From Tigriopus japonicus (lineage: Eukaryota > Arthropoda > Copepoda > Harpacticoida > Harpacticidae), in assembly GCA_010645155.1 (NCBI GenBank), contig CM021318.1:803328-867327 (forward strand): DNA of 64,000 bases, given 5' to 3'. Below are positions 1 to 15,400 of this stretch, one piece after another (position 1 is the first letter of the stretch; each line of letters starts with the position of its first letter). Both the position numbers and the translations under genes were made by a program. The notes under the pieces were generated by a model. The model ran no database searches, was not told the DNA's origin, and saw only the letters and a program-made list of their open reading frames with translations.

Positions 1-256
1 CAGAACCGAATGCCCTTGAGACTTTATTGGATCCGAATGAGCTCGTTACTTGGTCTACTCTTGAAGTAGAGAGAGATGGCTCCATCCAGCTTTGTCAAAC
101 TATTGATTTCGGATGGAGGCCTTCTGTGGGTAAAAGTGTCGCGTTGGACCCTTGTGTCGCACAATTTGTTAAGCGTGTCAGATAATCCGGAACGAAAGAA
201 CCCCTGGCTCCAAGTTTCAAAAAGGTAAAAGTCCCGACTTGCTTTGCTTTTTTTAC

Positions 257-497
257 CTTGAGCGCTTTCTGGACCTCTGGCGGAATGATCATGAGTTGAG
301 AGCTCGACATTCTCCGATAGATGCGTTCGATGAAGATCCCGGTTCGAATGGCGTTGGCCACTGACCGGAACGAAGGTCTCTCCTCTGACCTTCGAGTGAC
401 TTGTTCCTGTTTGGCGAATGTGGAGGCCAGCCACTTTCGAACCTCATCGGGAACAGCCTCAGATTGCAACTCGGAAAGGTCGTCTTCGTTCTCATCT
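257..497 (-). CDS. PDE1: PDE1 exon 4 (conserved N-terminal PDE1 domain)
   Basis: 241 nt. The acceptor is cttttcag before 497 and the donor is AAG|gtaaaa after 257. It enters in phase 2, so GA from the previous exon plus A makes Glu, and it leaves in phase 0. The translation has an acidic start (DENEDD), then AVPDEVRKWLASTFAKQ and RSVANAIRTGIFIERIYRR, the best conserved block upstream of the PDE1 catalytic domain. The next exon, expected to begin the catalytic region, is not in positions 1-256. Confidence 0.9.
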
Positions 498-3400
498 CTG
501 AAAAGTTGTTCAAGGCACAATGATCATCCGAGTCGCTTGGCATTTTTCTGGGACGGTTCTGAATTTTGGAACAAGTTTTTGCACCATGGAATAGGAAATA
601 GGGGGGGGGCAATAGGGGAGGGCAAGTATTTGGCCCCCTTTCAAGAGAAAAGAAAAGATTGGCGGTTTTGGTGACATATTGTCTAGCCAGTAGGAAATTG
701 AACTTGTTGTACGAGAAGGGTCGAAAGGTCAATTATTAAGCATGCCAAGTGGAGAAACCATCATCCAGTTCATCTATGGATGTGTGATGCCAGTTGGATT
801 TGGTACATTCAGGGTGGAGAGGAAAAAACGGGAAAGAGACTAGTATGTTGAGGAGGTCATGATATGGTTAGTGACTAAAAGCACACCAATCCACGTTTCC
901 ATCAATGTTTAGACTTTAATGTGCCAAAGGCCGTGACGGATCATTCAAGTTGGTTGACTTTGAATCGCAAGGACGCATGCAGAAACCATCTTGCAACATG
1001 TTAAACCATCACAAATATCGGACTCTTGAACAACATTGAAAGCTCTTTTGAACCACATTAACAAAGAGAAATCACATCCATTTTGAAACGGTACCCTTTA
1101 CCCAAAGTTCCACTCGAGTCACGCAATCGCAATCACACCAAATGAATTTTCTCTCCAGAGGTCAGTGCTACGAGAACCCAGGCAAGGAGTTCAATTATAT
1201 CAATGAGATCTGTTGCCCGACAACATTTGAATAAAGTTTTCTAATTAAGCGAGTACCCTTCTTACGTCGAGAGATATTCAAATATCAACTTGGACCCATC
1301 TGTAGATTAGTAGTGCGGGGAAAAGTTTTCAGATTTCGCCCAGGAAAACTCCAAACGACACCCTCTTGTCTGAATATATCAAAGCTCTTGGATTTAGAAG
1401 CAGGCTAGGATTTGGAGAACAGAAGGGTCCATTGTGGAAGATTTCTTCAAGCCACTTCAAATTAGATCCTGCGTTTAAATGTACTTGAATGCAGTTTTGG
1501 TCGGGACAGAATGTCCCTACTTGAGGGATTTGTCCCTCATTTCACTTTTCCCGGAAGTTGGACTCAATTCATCCAATCAGGTTCCAATCGACAGAGATCT
1601 GAACACAGATACACACACACAGAAAAACAGAGACAAAGTACAAAACGCAAGGTACGAGGTGCTCAAACTTCAATTATACCTATCCGATTGAGTTCTGTCA
1701 AGTTTAACAAAGATCTGGACCAAACTGTTCCCAATGTATCTCCTTCAGGTAAATGTTTTAGTTTCGAGATTATGTGCTTTCAGGCTTATCTCAAGTCTCT
1801 TGCTCCATAGAAGCCAAAAGGGACATAAAAAGAGAAAGAACTGGAGGGAACATCATGCCTAATTGATATCAATTCCAATTACGGCAGACGCTTTGGAACA
1901 GATGGAACATGACTTTCAGATTGAGGAGAGGTCTGTCCATTATCAGGGAAGTCAAATGTGCACCAAGACAGGACCAACCTAGATCATGGACCTTTCTTGT
2001 GCTTTTGAGATGAATCTAGAAAATTCTTAATACACTTCACAAGGGCGATTTGGAGCAGAGCAAAGTTCTCCATGACTGATTGCACTGGATCAGTGGAAAT
2101 GCAAAACGTGATTTGGTATTGTCGCTCTTGTGAAGCATGATGGAACATTCCAACAAAAAAGGGATTGTGATAAATCATTCGAGGCAGATGAATCGATACC
2201 AGTTTTTCCAAATCAAGTGCAGAAAGAGATGAAACCAACCATTCGGATCAACATTAGGGGGCGTGTGACACAAACATAGAGGGAATGGGATAAGGCTGGT
2301 CATGGGTAGGTGGTTACGAGGGGAAGTTTAGCGGTGATCCGCCTTCCCGGGAAAGGAAGGCGGTCTCTAAGTTCTGTATTGTATTAGGGATGGAGCTGTT
2401 CAAGAACGGAGTAACACACAAACCTTAGATCTTCCTCAGTCAAGGCACTGAATGTGGTGGATAGACAACAAAAATGTTTTGATATTATACATGTTTGTGA
2501 ATTGGGAGTGGATTTTTATATCTGTGACAAGTGAAGGCATGACACGGCAGTTGGCAACTCGGTAATTTTGTACACAAAAGTGATGACGACCTATTCAAGT
2601 GTTGGGCACATCTTGTCAAAACCAATGTGGAGCATGGCGGGATGTTTCTTAAGATAAATTAAAGACGCTCTGACCTCTCACATTGGCTTTAAACAAGTAC
2701 TGGAAGGACAGATGGCTTTGTTCATGAACGGAGATTTAGTTTGTTGTGCATGAGTTTGAGGCGGGAAATTTGAAACGCAGTGCGAAATCGGCTTTAAGGA
2801 TGAGCGGGGAAGAGAACGCGGTGGTACATGAAGCGAATGCTGCTTGGCTTGCAATGGTGAGTTGATTTGCTCGTTTAAGGCCACGGTATGATTCTGAGTT
2901 TTTTTAATGTAGAAATACGATTGAGAAAATATTGTGACACTACCAAATTTGTTCGTTTTGCAATGTGGAGTTTATCGTGTTCAAGTTAAACGAATGAAGA
3001 CACTCCACGATACCTTATCGAAGAATATTGCTATGTGTGGAATCTAATTGCCATTCAGAAGTTTGCGTGTGATATACCTACCGTTCATTATTGCCAGAGT
3101 ACATCTCAGTGTTTCTGAATGTAGCGAACAATGAGAAAAAATCGTTTAAGAGGGGGAAAAGAGCCCTCAGCTAAGCAGCTACTGTGTCGTTGGTCGCAGG
3201 GAAGATAATCATCAGTTCTCTAGTTTGTCTCTGACATGAAATATCAGGGATTCGTGTGGACATAAAAGTATGTACTTTCGTTTCAAAACGTCTACTCGCC
3301 TATCAAAAATAAGCAAAATAAACTTGCAAAAACTTACTCAGCTTTGGCCGCCACAGCCTGTACCACCTCAGTCACGTACTCCAAATTGGAGATCAGGGTC

Positions 3401-6400
3401 TCAGGATCGATGGCGGACTCTTTCATCTTAGAGAGTAATTGCTTCAATCTAATAAAAGTATATTTGTGTTAAGTCGCAACCTAGTAGTAATATAGAGTAT
3501 TTCCAACGAGGTCTTACTTCAAAAAGGCCTCACGAATGCCTGCAGGAGTGTCCGGAGCAGGCAGTTCCTCAGTTTTGAGAATCTCGTCCTCGCTCTCGTT
3601 TTGGGAGTCACCCTGAATAAGTCCGATTTGCATGAAACTGGCTTGGTCCATTTCGGTGGCTCCCAGGCTCTGTCCCAAGGCACTCAGTCCCCCAGGACTG
3701 TCCAAGATCTCGGAGGCAGTTAACGGGCTCGAAGACATGATGGCCACACTATCAGCTCGTGAGGCCGAGTGGGGTCGTCCAGATCGCGTCCGACGAAATA
3801 TTCGAATCGTTTCACCTAAAGTGATACAGTGTTTAAATGAGCATTTTTGAATACCAGAAACTTTTGCAACCACTTTGGAGATGTAAAAACAATACAGAAC
3901 ACTTAATTGATTGATTTCTCCCTTATTGTTCAATTTTTTGCCCATTAGTCTTCGTCGGGAATATGTTGGAGCTGATCCTCTAACAGCTTTTAAAGCAGGG
4001 TTGATTTTTAAAATACTTTTCCTGATCAACCTAATTTACATGGGTTTCCAGATCTGTCAACAGTAACCCATTAGTGGAGGGGTCGGCAACCGTTTTCGTG
4101 TCAAGGCCCACCAAATTAGTTTTGCTGAAGTCGGGGCCCACCAAACATATGGTGGCAGGTTCATGGGCCCACAAAATAACGATGAAAGACCACTGGGCCC
4201 ACAAGTACAGTCATATGGATGTCTCTTGGGCCCATTATTTAGAACTTTTCTTATTGCTTGTGGGCCCAACAACGATCACCCTTGGGCCCACATGTGGGCC
4301 GAGACCCACCGTTTGCCGACCCCTGCATTAGTGGATCAAATTTAGTATGAATATGAATTGCCTGAATAATTACTATTCCGTATTAGCAGGGAATCCCATT
4401 CCTTATAAAAAATTCGCAACCAACCAAAATAGAATTCGTTTTATTAGATCAGGGGCGAGAAATCCATGATTTTGCTCAATACATGCTTGTAAAAAAAAAG
4501 TTTCGAACCATTCTTTGACTACAGCACTACATCAAAAATTGTATTGTTCTGACATATGTTGGAAATCTATGCCGCGGATATGTTTTAACGCCCTTTTTGT
4601 ACAGCATGCTCAAAAGGGAAAGGAAACAGGAGCTTTTACAAAAGCTTGGTCTCCGTTGATCATTGAAAATTGATCTTTGCCCCCACCATAACTTTTCTTG
4701 CCTCATATTTATCAACTCTTTGTTCATGCAACTAAAATAAAATATCAACATGTTGATTTGAAATTTGCTTGATTTTAGATTGATCCATGACAACATGCAC
4801 ATTTTCCCCTTTTTCATCACTAGTACTGATTTTGAAGTATTGGAAAGTAGACATCTTTTAACTAGCTGGAACATTTTGGCTGATTTTTCAAATTCATTTA
4901 AGAAAGGATCCCAAAAACGAGAACTCAATGAAAAAGCTAAAACTCGATCTATTCCATTGAGCGATGAAGATAGAAAAGCTTATAAAATAACGATTCGAAA
5001 CAATGTGCTTGGAACAGATTGATGCACTTCTTGAAAGGGATCTTTGAACAAGACAGTTGGAAAAGCTTACAGTTGTTGGACCGATACTGCCTCTGGTTTA
5101 GACGGATTGGTGGATATTATAACAGGCTTTTTGAACCCGACTTTGTCCATTTCCTCACAATGTGTTCGGAGTATATACGAAAAAGAGCCTCTTTGTGGTC
5201 CCGGACTAACCCTTACCGTTATCTGTGGTAGCAAAAGGCGGTGGCTTTTGATTTGTTGAATCCTCTACATTCTTGGTATTGAGCGCCGCGTTATTGCTCC
5301 CAACCTTTTGCCCAGAGGATTTCCGACTGGCCACTGAAACATCATCCAACATGGAAAAGAGAAAGAAAAAGGAAATTGAATTCTTCGTCTTCTTTACATT
5401 CACATCAGGCCCTCAGGCCTTAGGCCCCCCTCTGACCAGAACCACTAGTTAATATCTTTCGAGGAACAACCACGAACAGATTCCAAGCTCCAATCGAGCT
5501 TGAAAGGCCAAAAAGGAAACCAAAAACCCTAATAAGAAATACAATAGAACGTTGGTTATTCAGGAAACCCTTTCATTTGAAAAGTTACCAATTTTGTATT
5601 CTGTTCCATCGACATCGGTGATGGTGAACCACCTCTCTCCATTGGTCATCTTCTCTTTAACCTGGACCTTGGGAGCCAATATCGAATCCATGCTCTTGTT
5701 ATGGCGAATGGACCGATGGCGAGGCCCAAATTGGTGGGCGTTCACCATGAGGAACGAGGAATGACGTTTGAGTTTGTCTCGATAGGCCAAGATCCGGTCC
5801 ACCTCCTTAATAAGGGGGCTCTTGGGCGGTTCCGCCTCTTGGTCCAACTTATCCATATTGTCGGAAGGTGTCGAAGTATCAGTCACCATGAGATGAGATG
5901 GGATTTGAATTCGGCGTGGTCAACGAGACTTGGCTTTGAATTTCTTGGCAGGCTCTGAGACATTCCAGATGACAGATCAAGCAATCATTTCTTGGGAAGA
6001 ACTGGCTCGAGCCATGGTATGGAACATCTCGACCCTTTGATTTTTGAGCGAGAAGTGTAAAATGAGAACCCCAGAGGTGAATCTAAATATTTAAAGAGCG
6101 TCCTACTCCGTCGTTACGGCTGGATTTCGTCCTTGACGGATGCCTTTGAAGAATTCTCCTGAGAGAGTGAGTGAGTCAGAAGGAAGGACAAGAGATCATC
6201 TCCATATCGGTGGGAAACCCGAACCTTTACCAATATATGTAAGGATTCACGATTCCCCATCGAGTTGAGGCACGCAATGGTGAGCGCTCTCAGATCCCTT
6301 CTAAGCCACAAACAAGGCCAGAGGAGACTCATCTATTACTATTCCGAATATTTTCCATTACAAATGCTGACGTGTATGCAGCAATAGCGGGAGCAGCAGC

Positions 6401-9400
6401 AGCCGGAAGAAAGACGATCGGGAGCATACATAGTACATGGAGCGAATCAACCTATTGGAGGGAAATCTCTCGTCTGCCCATAATTCCGTATGGATCAATG
6501 ATGGTAATCAATAAGTCGTCCCAAATTTGGCCCTCGCTTCTAAGGCTACCTCGTCCGTTCAGGATCTCGCTTTATCAACTGTTTCCAGAGTTGTTGGAGA
6601 GGAAAAGGAGCAATCAGAGATGAAGAAAGAGGCGAAGAACGCTTCCAAGACAGACAGACGGCCATTGGAACCATTATCATCTTCATGCTCTGCTATCTGA
6701 CTTTGTGTGTTTGTGTGCCTTTTATGCTTGCTTGGTTGGTTGGTTGGTTGGTTGGCTGGATGGATAGAAAGCTTGACTTCTCCTTGTCCCTCGACCAAAG
6801 GCCTCCAAGGCCAATGGAAGAGGGGAGTTGGTTTTCTCTCTGGCCCTCGCTTCTACTTCCCGCTCTTTCTTTCTTTCTCTCTCTCTCTCTGTCTGTCTGT
6901 TTATCTCCCGTTCTTTTTTCCCTTCCTTCACACAATGGGTCGTAATCAACAAGTAGTCTCGACCATCATTAATCAAATGTTCCTTCTAGCTACTAACTCC
7001 AATGTTTACCGATGACTGATCTCCAACTTGGAAATCAACTCAGATGCAATTGAGGCAAAGCCTCAGATGAACACCTTCAATTGATCTTGAGACCTTTGGA
7101 ACCAATTGCAAGAGATCTATTGAACAAACAGGACACCTTTGAAGAGTCTTCGGCCAAGCCTAATTTCGGAATCTTCCCAAGAAAAACGCTTACAATTCTG
7201 TCATTGGCTGACCACTCCAAGGGAGTAACACTTCAGATTTCAAGCGAATCCAAGTATACAGGCAAAGGGATTACGGATCGTACATTTAACGTGGAAAAAA
7301 CAAATGGTTTGAACCAAAGTGAGACTACCGAACAGGTCTCGAACTCAATAGGGTTCGGGTGCGAAGGTGAAAAGGCATTCAAATCCAAATAAGAACTTGA
7401 TGGAGTTTTGCACGACGAGAAATCCTTGTCTTCTCCCGTAACATAAAATCCTCCTTTTACGGCACATGTGATTGTAGTCTAGTCCATAGTAAAAACAGCA
7501 GCACTTTCAAGGTCCGCTCAATAAACTCATGGTGAGCAACGACAGAAGAAGAAGATGAAACAGTGGTACACTTCCCCTAAAAGTTTTCTTTTTGCGGCAT
7601 TACATCACTTTCTTGGCACTTTATAATTTACCACCAGCCCATCGTTGTTTGTATGGACTTGAGCGGGTCGAGCAGAGAGAACGATGGCAAGGTCTTAATG
7701 AGACTGTTCCACGAGCAAATTGATGAGGCCATTTTTATAAGAAGCACACGCCAAGAGGGTCGATCTTGTTCTCCCAAATCAGTCAGAGCTTGCGAGAGCT
7801 CTAAGCCTTGTAACTAATCCGTGACGTTTTCAGCAAAGGCAGGGTAATTCTACTACAAGAGAGATTCGTGTGATGAGAGTACCATCATGAAACTTAAACT
7901 GAGACAAACAACAGTCTTGTTATTGAGAGTTAGAAAGCTCTCCGTGGTATTGACAAACATAATGGATCCAGGTAATACGTAGAGAAGAGCGAGGAATTCC
8001 CTGGGTTTAGGCCTAATTTCAGAACACCGATGAGTGAGGGGAAGTCTTGAAACTCGTGTTGCCTTGTCTAGTAACCATAATTCCAGTTTCCATTCACTTT
8101 ACATGAATCATTCGAATGTCTTCTTTTTTTTGCCTAAAGTGAGTACATTTTATTTGTAATGCTGTTTTTAGTTGTGCTTGGGACGACTGTGTTACAAGAA
8201 GTCATCTGAAATGTTCCTTTTTGTCCCTGAAAGTTTGTTTAAAAGCTTTAAAACCCCACTTTTCTTCTTCTAAAGAACAGTAGAAAGAAATTGTGAAAAA
8301 TTAAATGAGTCTCATGCAGAATATCAAATTGTTCCTTGTTACGGTACATGAACAACGCCTTAAAAAATGTCCAAACCAATTGCCGATCGCATATATCAAG
8401 GAGTTATTGAAACGTCAATGCTTGTCATGATCTCTTGAAGCATTCATTGGGAAATTTGATGCTTGTCGTTATTCATTTAGAGCTCTGCTGCTTCATGATG
8501 GTCCTCCAAAGGCCTGCTAGTTTACGAACTAGAGCTAGATATTCGTGTTATCAACCAATAATTTTATTCTCTTCCAGAGCATGAAGGCAGGTCCTGAAAG
8601 CGAGTGGGATGATCATCAAGGTTTGACATCACTCTTGATGGACTTGACCTTTAATTTGATGTGAGAACTCCCCCCAAGAGACACTCCTCGTGGTATTCGT
8701 TCCTTTTTGATGTCCTGCTTTTTATGGATTTCCAAAGAACTCCGATCGGACCGACGTCATCTTAGTCCATAAACTTGGATGATGGCAAGATCATTGGATG
8801 GAATGTCATTCAAGAGGATTACTACACTCTGCTGAAGCTTTTTTCTCACTAATCGATAAATCGAACCCTGACCTCTAAAACGCTCGAGGTTGGGTGATTT
8901 GAATTTGCCTAGTTCCCGCTTCATGAACCGGAAATATCTCTACTGTGGATTTCCAAGTTACATCATTGAACTGCAGGATCGTGATGACGAGATGAGTTGG
9001 AATGTCTTGGAAGCTCGAACCATGAAAACCGCGTCTAGACCAAAATTTGTTAATCCCCGATAACTTAATGATATGGTTAGTTCTGGCTGGATGTGGGCTT
9101 CCACATTAATTTATCAACTCCAATGGTTCCGGGCGAACATTTCTAGATGCGATCAGGACTACAATATAAGTTTAGCGTCCACCCTTCTGGTTGGTCGTGT
9201 AGTTCATCCACCTCGAACATGTCTCGCGGAGGGGACCGATCGACATCTTGGCCGTATGATTTAGTCCCAAGTTGATTGTCAGGCAATAAAGGGTGGTCAT
9301 TAGTCTGAATCTCATTCGTCGTATCGGACTTCTCCTTTGGCCTCCTGGCATGAACCTGAGGAAAGTGCTCTAAATACGTATCTGATCTGAGAAAAGTTAT

Positions 9401-12400
9401 TGTTTCTGCTTGGCTGATTTGCATTCACTTTTTCTGGGAGGATTTTGGTCTTGTCCACGACTCCACGTCATGAATTAAATCCGAGGACTTTTTTCCGCTT
9501 CTTTGCGTTGTTTCTCGAGAATTGCCAAATTGCAGAAGGCCAAGCATGTTAGATTCTTTACCCGTGAAGTACACGAGAACAGAAGTCGTATTGCACAGAG
9601 ATGATCATCGCTGTCGTCGTCGTCGTCGTCGTCGTCATCCTTTCAACAACATATCCCAATGACCTTTTGCTTATTCTGGAGATGGTTGGTGCTTGGCATA
9701 TTACACTATCATTAGTAACTGTTTGGTACTTGACGCAAATTGCTTGAAACGCGAAGAATCGTCAAATATGGGAAGTGCGAAGAAGATAAACTCCTTGGGG
9801 GCCACTTTGGCCAACCCAACCCGCCTCTCACACACGAACACATATCCTCCAAGTGACGTACGTACTACCACATGGCGCAAGATGGTTGAGCAGTTTCATT
9901 TTATTGAGCCTCGTCTCCGACTCTCGATATCATTTGGATGTCTTTGGCCATTCGCTCTTTCTTGAACCACTCGGACCTTGGAATCATTTTCGCGTCAACT
10001 TTTGACAATTGTCAAACTCAGGGAGATCGGGCAAGACGGACGCCCAAATTAACAGATATCCAAGCGCACCCACCCATATTGAAGTGCGTTGAGCTGTAGA
10101 AACAAGACTAACTTATCCCGCACAATGGCTGTTAATTTGAAACGATGCCCATAAGTAAAGACTTCAAGTGCCAATTCAGATATCGGAGGCCCTTTTCAAA
10201 GTGGAGACGCTCATTCTGAGTAGAAGTATCGCTCGATCGTTGTTTAAGCACCATACGCAGTCTTTGGATAGTGCCAGACTTTTTTTGACTACTCAATTCT
10301 TGGCAAGAAGACGCCTTGATGGGTTTTGAGGCTCAAAATTGCGCGGAGTTGAGGTGTCAACACAGTATATCAACAGATCCATTAATTTACTGGCTGATGG
10401 TGGCATAGAACAATAATGAAAAATAAACAGACGCGCTGGTTGAGACCTCAAAACTCAAAAAAACTCGGCTGCCAACGAGCCAATTGACATTTCAACAGCC
10501 ACCCCATTTTTTTTCGACAGAAGTGCACATTCCAAAGTAAATGTATCTGGGCTGATGATGAGCGACAGGTCTTCCTGAGGCCCAAGACTAACCATACAAT
10601 CATACGTTGTACCACAATCGTAGTTGCTATCGTCATCATCATTATCATTACGTAAATATTAAAGAGTGCCAATGGAGCGGAGGCCAAACTGGGCGATTGT
10701 TGTTTATAGCCAGATAAGTATCTTCCAATGAGGGTTTCCTGAACTATTAGGCTTCAAAAGCCGTCTGGATGAAGTGTGATTCTGAGCACTTCTTAAGCTG
10801 AATCATACCGGCTAGCATTTCACATCAAGCTCAGATAGAAGATTAAACTATTCAAGATCTACTCGAGGGTTTCTCACACAAAGATAAACCACGACAGCTG
10901 TCCGTTTTTTAATCCGTAGAAGGGTGACCATAATTACTTTGCGCAGTGGAGAAAAATCTCATATACCAGACACGTCTTCTTCGAGGGCCTATTCTGTCTT
11001 TGAGGTGCAAATGTGCTTGTTTGAGTTTCAATATTTGTTTTCTGTCTTCATCATTAATTGCACGAGAAGGCCCTTTCGCAAAGAAGCATCTTGCGGAGCA
11101 TTCTTGCTATTGTTCCAAACTTTTCCAATCTCACAGAGTCCCTGAGGTTTTTCCCGTGGTTGTTTTTTCTCGAACTCTGCGAAAAGCTTTCGTCATTAAG
11201 CCTGAGGAGGTTGGGGGGGGCCTCTTTTTTTACACGCCAACCCAAATGGTCCAAGAAAACTTGGAGGCGAAGATCTTTTTCCTTGGCCCACCGAGAGAAG
11301 TTTTCCAGTGGAGCCATTTACCCGGAGAGACTCCAATGATGAGGATCGAATCGACGAACCAACCCGTGATAGGAGTTTTCTAATCATGGTTCTTCAACTC
11401 TACTACACTGAGTAAGTGAGTTAGAGAGTGCTCCTTAGCAATCATTTTCAGCCATACGCTCTTCAAAATGACTACGATAATCAAGGAGGAAACCATCGTG
11501 GCAAGTTAATTTTCACAATATTAGTCCCATGATTAATGGCGAGAGATGCCAAGACAGGCGTGAAATTCTCGAGACGAGAGGTAGATCCGAATTTGATGCC
11601 AGCTTCGACAAACACCAAACCGAGCTCCGTGATGAATGATGCTCTTTCACATCATTGTGTGACGCTCTATTATACAGAACAATATTCGGTTGGCGTGACA
11701 AGAAATGGTTGGTCTCCGTTCAACTAACTAGTCCACTATTTGCCGTATGTTTTTTAGCTTTTTATGGCGGAATGAGACTCAAATGCATCCATCCACCGTC
11801 GTCTCTCTTGACCACGATACAAATTGATAATCGGGGAAGCCTTTAATGGTGCTAACTCGATGGCGGTCGTAAATACTTGGAATCCATCCATTCATGTTAA
11901 TATCGCGTGAGAAGACTCGTTTTTACCCCCGTTTCTCGACCAACTTATCACAGATAAACTGGGAGTGTCAAACATGGCGCCCAGATTAGGATTAGGATCA
12001 GCAGAATCATTGGGCGGAATGGGCCCCCAAATGGGGAGATTGCCGAATTTATGAAGTGACAAACAACCCAAGATGGGTTTTGGGGTGACACTTTCAAGTG
12101 ACCATAGCTAATTATTTCTTGTGTACGTGAGACCCATTGGAAACGGAGGATGCAAATCTGTGGGTATGATCGAGTTCGACCAAAATAGGTTTTGAGCACC
12201 ATACCCATTCTCACCTAATTGCGCCGATGATCTAGTTTGGGGGGGGGGCGAAAACATCATTAAATTCAATATTTTGGCAGGCAAGTCCTTAGCAGGCAAG
12301 CAACACGTTCACCACCAATCAAGACAATCTTATCACCTCTCGGATCAGACGAAATTCTCAAGACATGGGCTCGTAAATCTGACCCCAGGAAATAATTGAC

Positions 12401-15400
12401 AGATTTGGAAACCTCAATGAAAACACGAAAAACGAGCCAGGGTTTCTTGAGAGCGGTCCAACAAGGCCAAGCCTTCCCTAGCAGCCAGCCAAGGTCGCCA
12501 GACTGATCACGTGACCACGATTTGGCCGTGGTCAATCGGTTTTTCTTCTTCTTTGGTTTGAAATCTCTCACATTTGCTTCGACTTCAATCATAATGGATA
12601 CCAATCTTGGCAATGTATTCATTCTCATATCGAAAACATTATCTCCGAACAGGTCCAGTCTGAAACTGGTACTCCAAGCAGCTTTTAATGGTAATTCAAG
12701 AAAAGTCTCTTCTCTTCCATACCACTTGGGAAGAACACATTTCGTTTGAAATTGGTGCTCGTCTGAAACTGAAATGAAGGCAATGTTTATGGCTCGCCTT
12801 CCTTCCTTTTATTCGTGGTGCCACCCTTCTTAGAATAAAACTTTCCACACGTGGTCCGATGACTTCACTCTGCGTCCAAGCGCCACTTCCCGTTGTAATG
12901 TCAGTCCAAAATTTTGCTTATTTTCCCATTTGAGGGTGTCTTAATGGCTGTCCACGAGGTTCTCTGGTTCCGGGTAATGAACCTCGTCCAAGTCCTGAGG
13001 GCAGGGTGGTGAGAATGGACGACATTTAGCATTTTAATGGTTTCTAAACAGCCCCGCATTCCCCCATTTACGGTAAAGCGCGTTACGACCGAGCACGTCC
13101 ATCCGCGTGTTCTAACTTCAATTTGAGATCCCTCAATTTCAACCCCAACCATTAGAAAAAGATCGGTAGAAACGCCTTTTAGATAGTATTGTGTCATTTT
13201 TTGTCAAAGTAAACTTTCATTAAAGTGCTCTGTGAAGGACCTTTGACCGGACCACATTTTTTGGCCATGTAAATGTCCCTAATTTTTTCCTCAGCTGGAG
13301 CTCGATCTAGTTGTTGGTGAACGTTAAAGAACCCCTTTGAGTAGGTTACTAATCAGCCGTTCCAACAGGTTTTCTTTTCAAATTAGGACACATATTCCTC
13401 GCTCAATCGTAACAAATATTAGGGAACTCCCAAACTTACAAAATTGCCTAGTGCACCACGCGAATGTGAATCAAGTCAAATCAACAATTACATGGTGAAT
13501 TGTGATTCTTCATGGCACTTACAATACATTACGCTCACAGGTAAACACACGCATTCACATTCAGGCGAACAAAAAACACGTAATCCATGAGCCTCTCTTT
13601 TATTATGCTTAGCTTACAGTTCAAAAACCCTCGAGCCATAACTCTCCTCCTTCTCCTTCAGTTGTTCAATGATATCGTACTAAGCCAACCAAAGAGTGCT
13701 TAGGTGTAAATAAGCGTAAAAAGAGAGCCGAGTTATTCGTAATCATTTTCCTCCATAGGAGAAGAAGGGTATAGTTTGCATATTTCAATCCGAGAACCCT
13801 AGCAAAAGCTATCGGGCATCGAATAGCCAGAATTGATAATATCCTTTGAGCTAGCTCGTCGTTCTCGTTGATGGATTTGAAATTAACAATGAAATAATTG
13901 AATAGCCCCAGGGGCATCACAATCTTTATGTATGCATGCATTACTCCTCTTTGATATTCGTTGATACGTTCCCAAGGACCTCTGGCTCGGTTCCCTTCGT
14001 TTATTTCCAACTGGAATCTCTCTTTCTTTCTCTTTCACTGGATGTCTTTGAAAGAGTCCTCCTTGCCATGGCAAGATATATTATTCTCTGGCAGCACGAG
14101 TTGTTGAAACAGAGGAATCTCTATAGGATATGATCAAAGACCTTTCTGGCCTAGGGACAACAACTGAAGCAGATATTATTAGACCCCCGGTCAAGAAATA
14201 ATGAACTGCCACTTCCAGAATTTTAATGAAAAAGGGTGACTAACTAGCAAACGGACAGCTTCAAAATTGAAGAAGCCGAGGTATTCTCGAGAGCATATTT
14301 TGGCAAGACTCTAAGAGGAGCTCATCTTTTAATCCCATTAAGGTTGATCGGTTGCAACTAATCCCAATATATATGCCCCTCGTTCACTCAAGACATGTCA
14401 AATTCTTGACTAGCTAATAAAAACACGGGCCTAATTTGGGGCCACAATCTCGACTCTTGTGATCAAGGAGGAGTTCAAGTAGTTTTGCTTGTCACTGTTC
14501 CTCACAACCAAGCGTTCAAACACGCTGATGGTCAATCACACTTGAGGCATGAGAATAGTTACCGCTTGACATGGCATATCCATATCAAAAAGTGATCATT
14601 AGCCTGCTTCAATGCTGGCAGTACATTGTTGCTGAGCATTAGACTGGTTCATCTTTTTGCAGATCTTGGCTCAACCCAGCTCACCCCATAATGGTAGTGG
14701 TTGTAGTAGTAATAATAATCTTGATTTTCATTATTCTGGTCGCTTAATGATTCGAGGCAATCCAATGCATTTAGAAGCCTAATGTTCGCGAAGCGATTGC
14801 CTCACATCGCGATCATCAGTTCGTTTACAAACTCTTGAGAGGCTGAAAATGCGAGGGACAAGTCTCGAGCAGCGAGGATATGATTACGACTTCAATTTGT
14901 CACAATGACGCTATGTCACACAAACGCCATAAAGTTACCAACCTCCCAAGAAATGTGACTGACTGGATGATTGGTGGAGGAGCTGCTGGTCGCCGAACGA
15001 CCTACTGAGTGACAGGCAAGGACGCCGAAGGAAAAAGGAGAAGAAAAAAACACACAACCGCTTCTGACAAAACTCTCATGACGAAATCTCTCACATTTGA
15101 TGACACAGACCTCTCCACGACCACTGGACAAGGAAGAAGATGCAGCAATCACCATTGAGTGTCATTAACTAGGCTTTTTTTTTTGAAAACTGCGTGCACC
15201 AAATTGGTCAAACGTGACTTCCAGTTTTGGCCAATTACAAGTTTCTCTCCAAGTACATGCATGCATGGGCTCTCCATAGTTTGGTTTCAATTCAAGACTC
15301 CGCCATCAGGGGGCGGAGTTGCCAAGGGCTCAATAAGGTTTCTTTAGACTTTGATATGCTCGTCCTCAGTCTAGTCATGAGTTCAAGTGGGGCCAATAAA

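Noticed and set aside
1984..2238. 84-codon minus-strand frame inside the PDE1 intron
   Set aside because: No ATG at the start, no convincing splice sites, and the PDE1 exon phases already close across it.
4057..4345. Overlapping open frames on both strands
   Set aside because: They lie wholly inside the hAT-like MITE and reflect its repeated GGGCCCAC motifs.
10946..11387. Several overlapping frames on both strands
   Set aside because: Mutually exclusive frames of similar length and no family signature.
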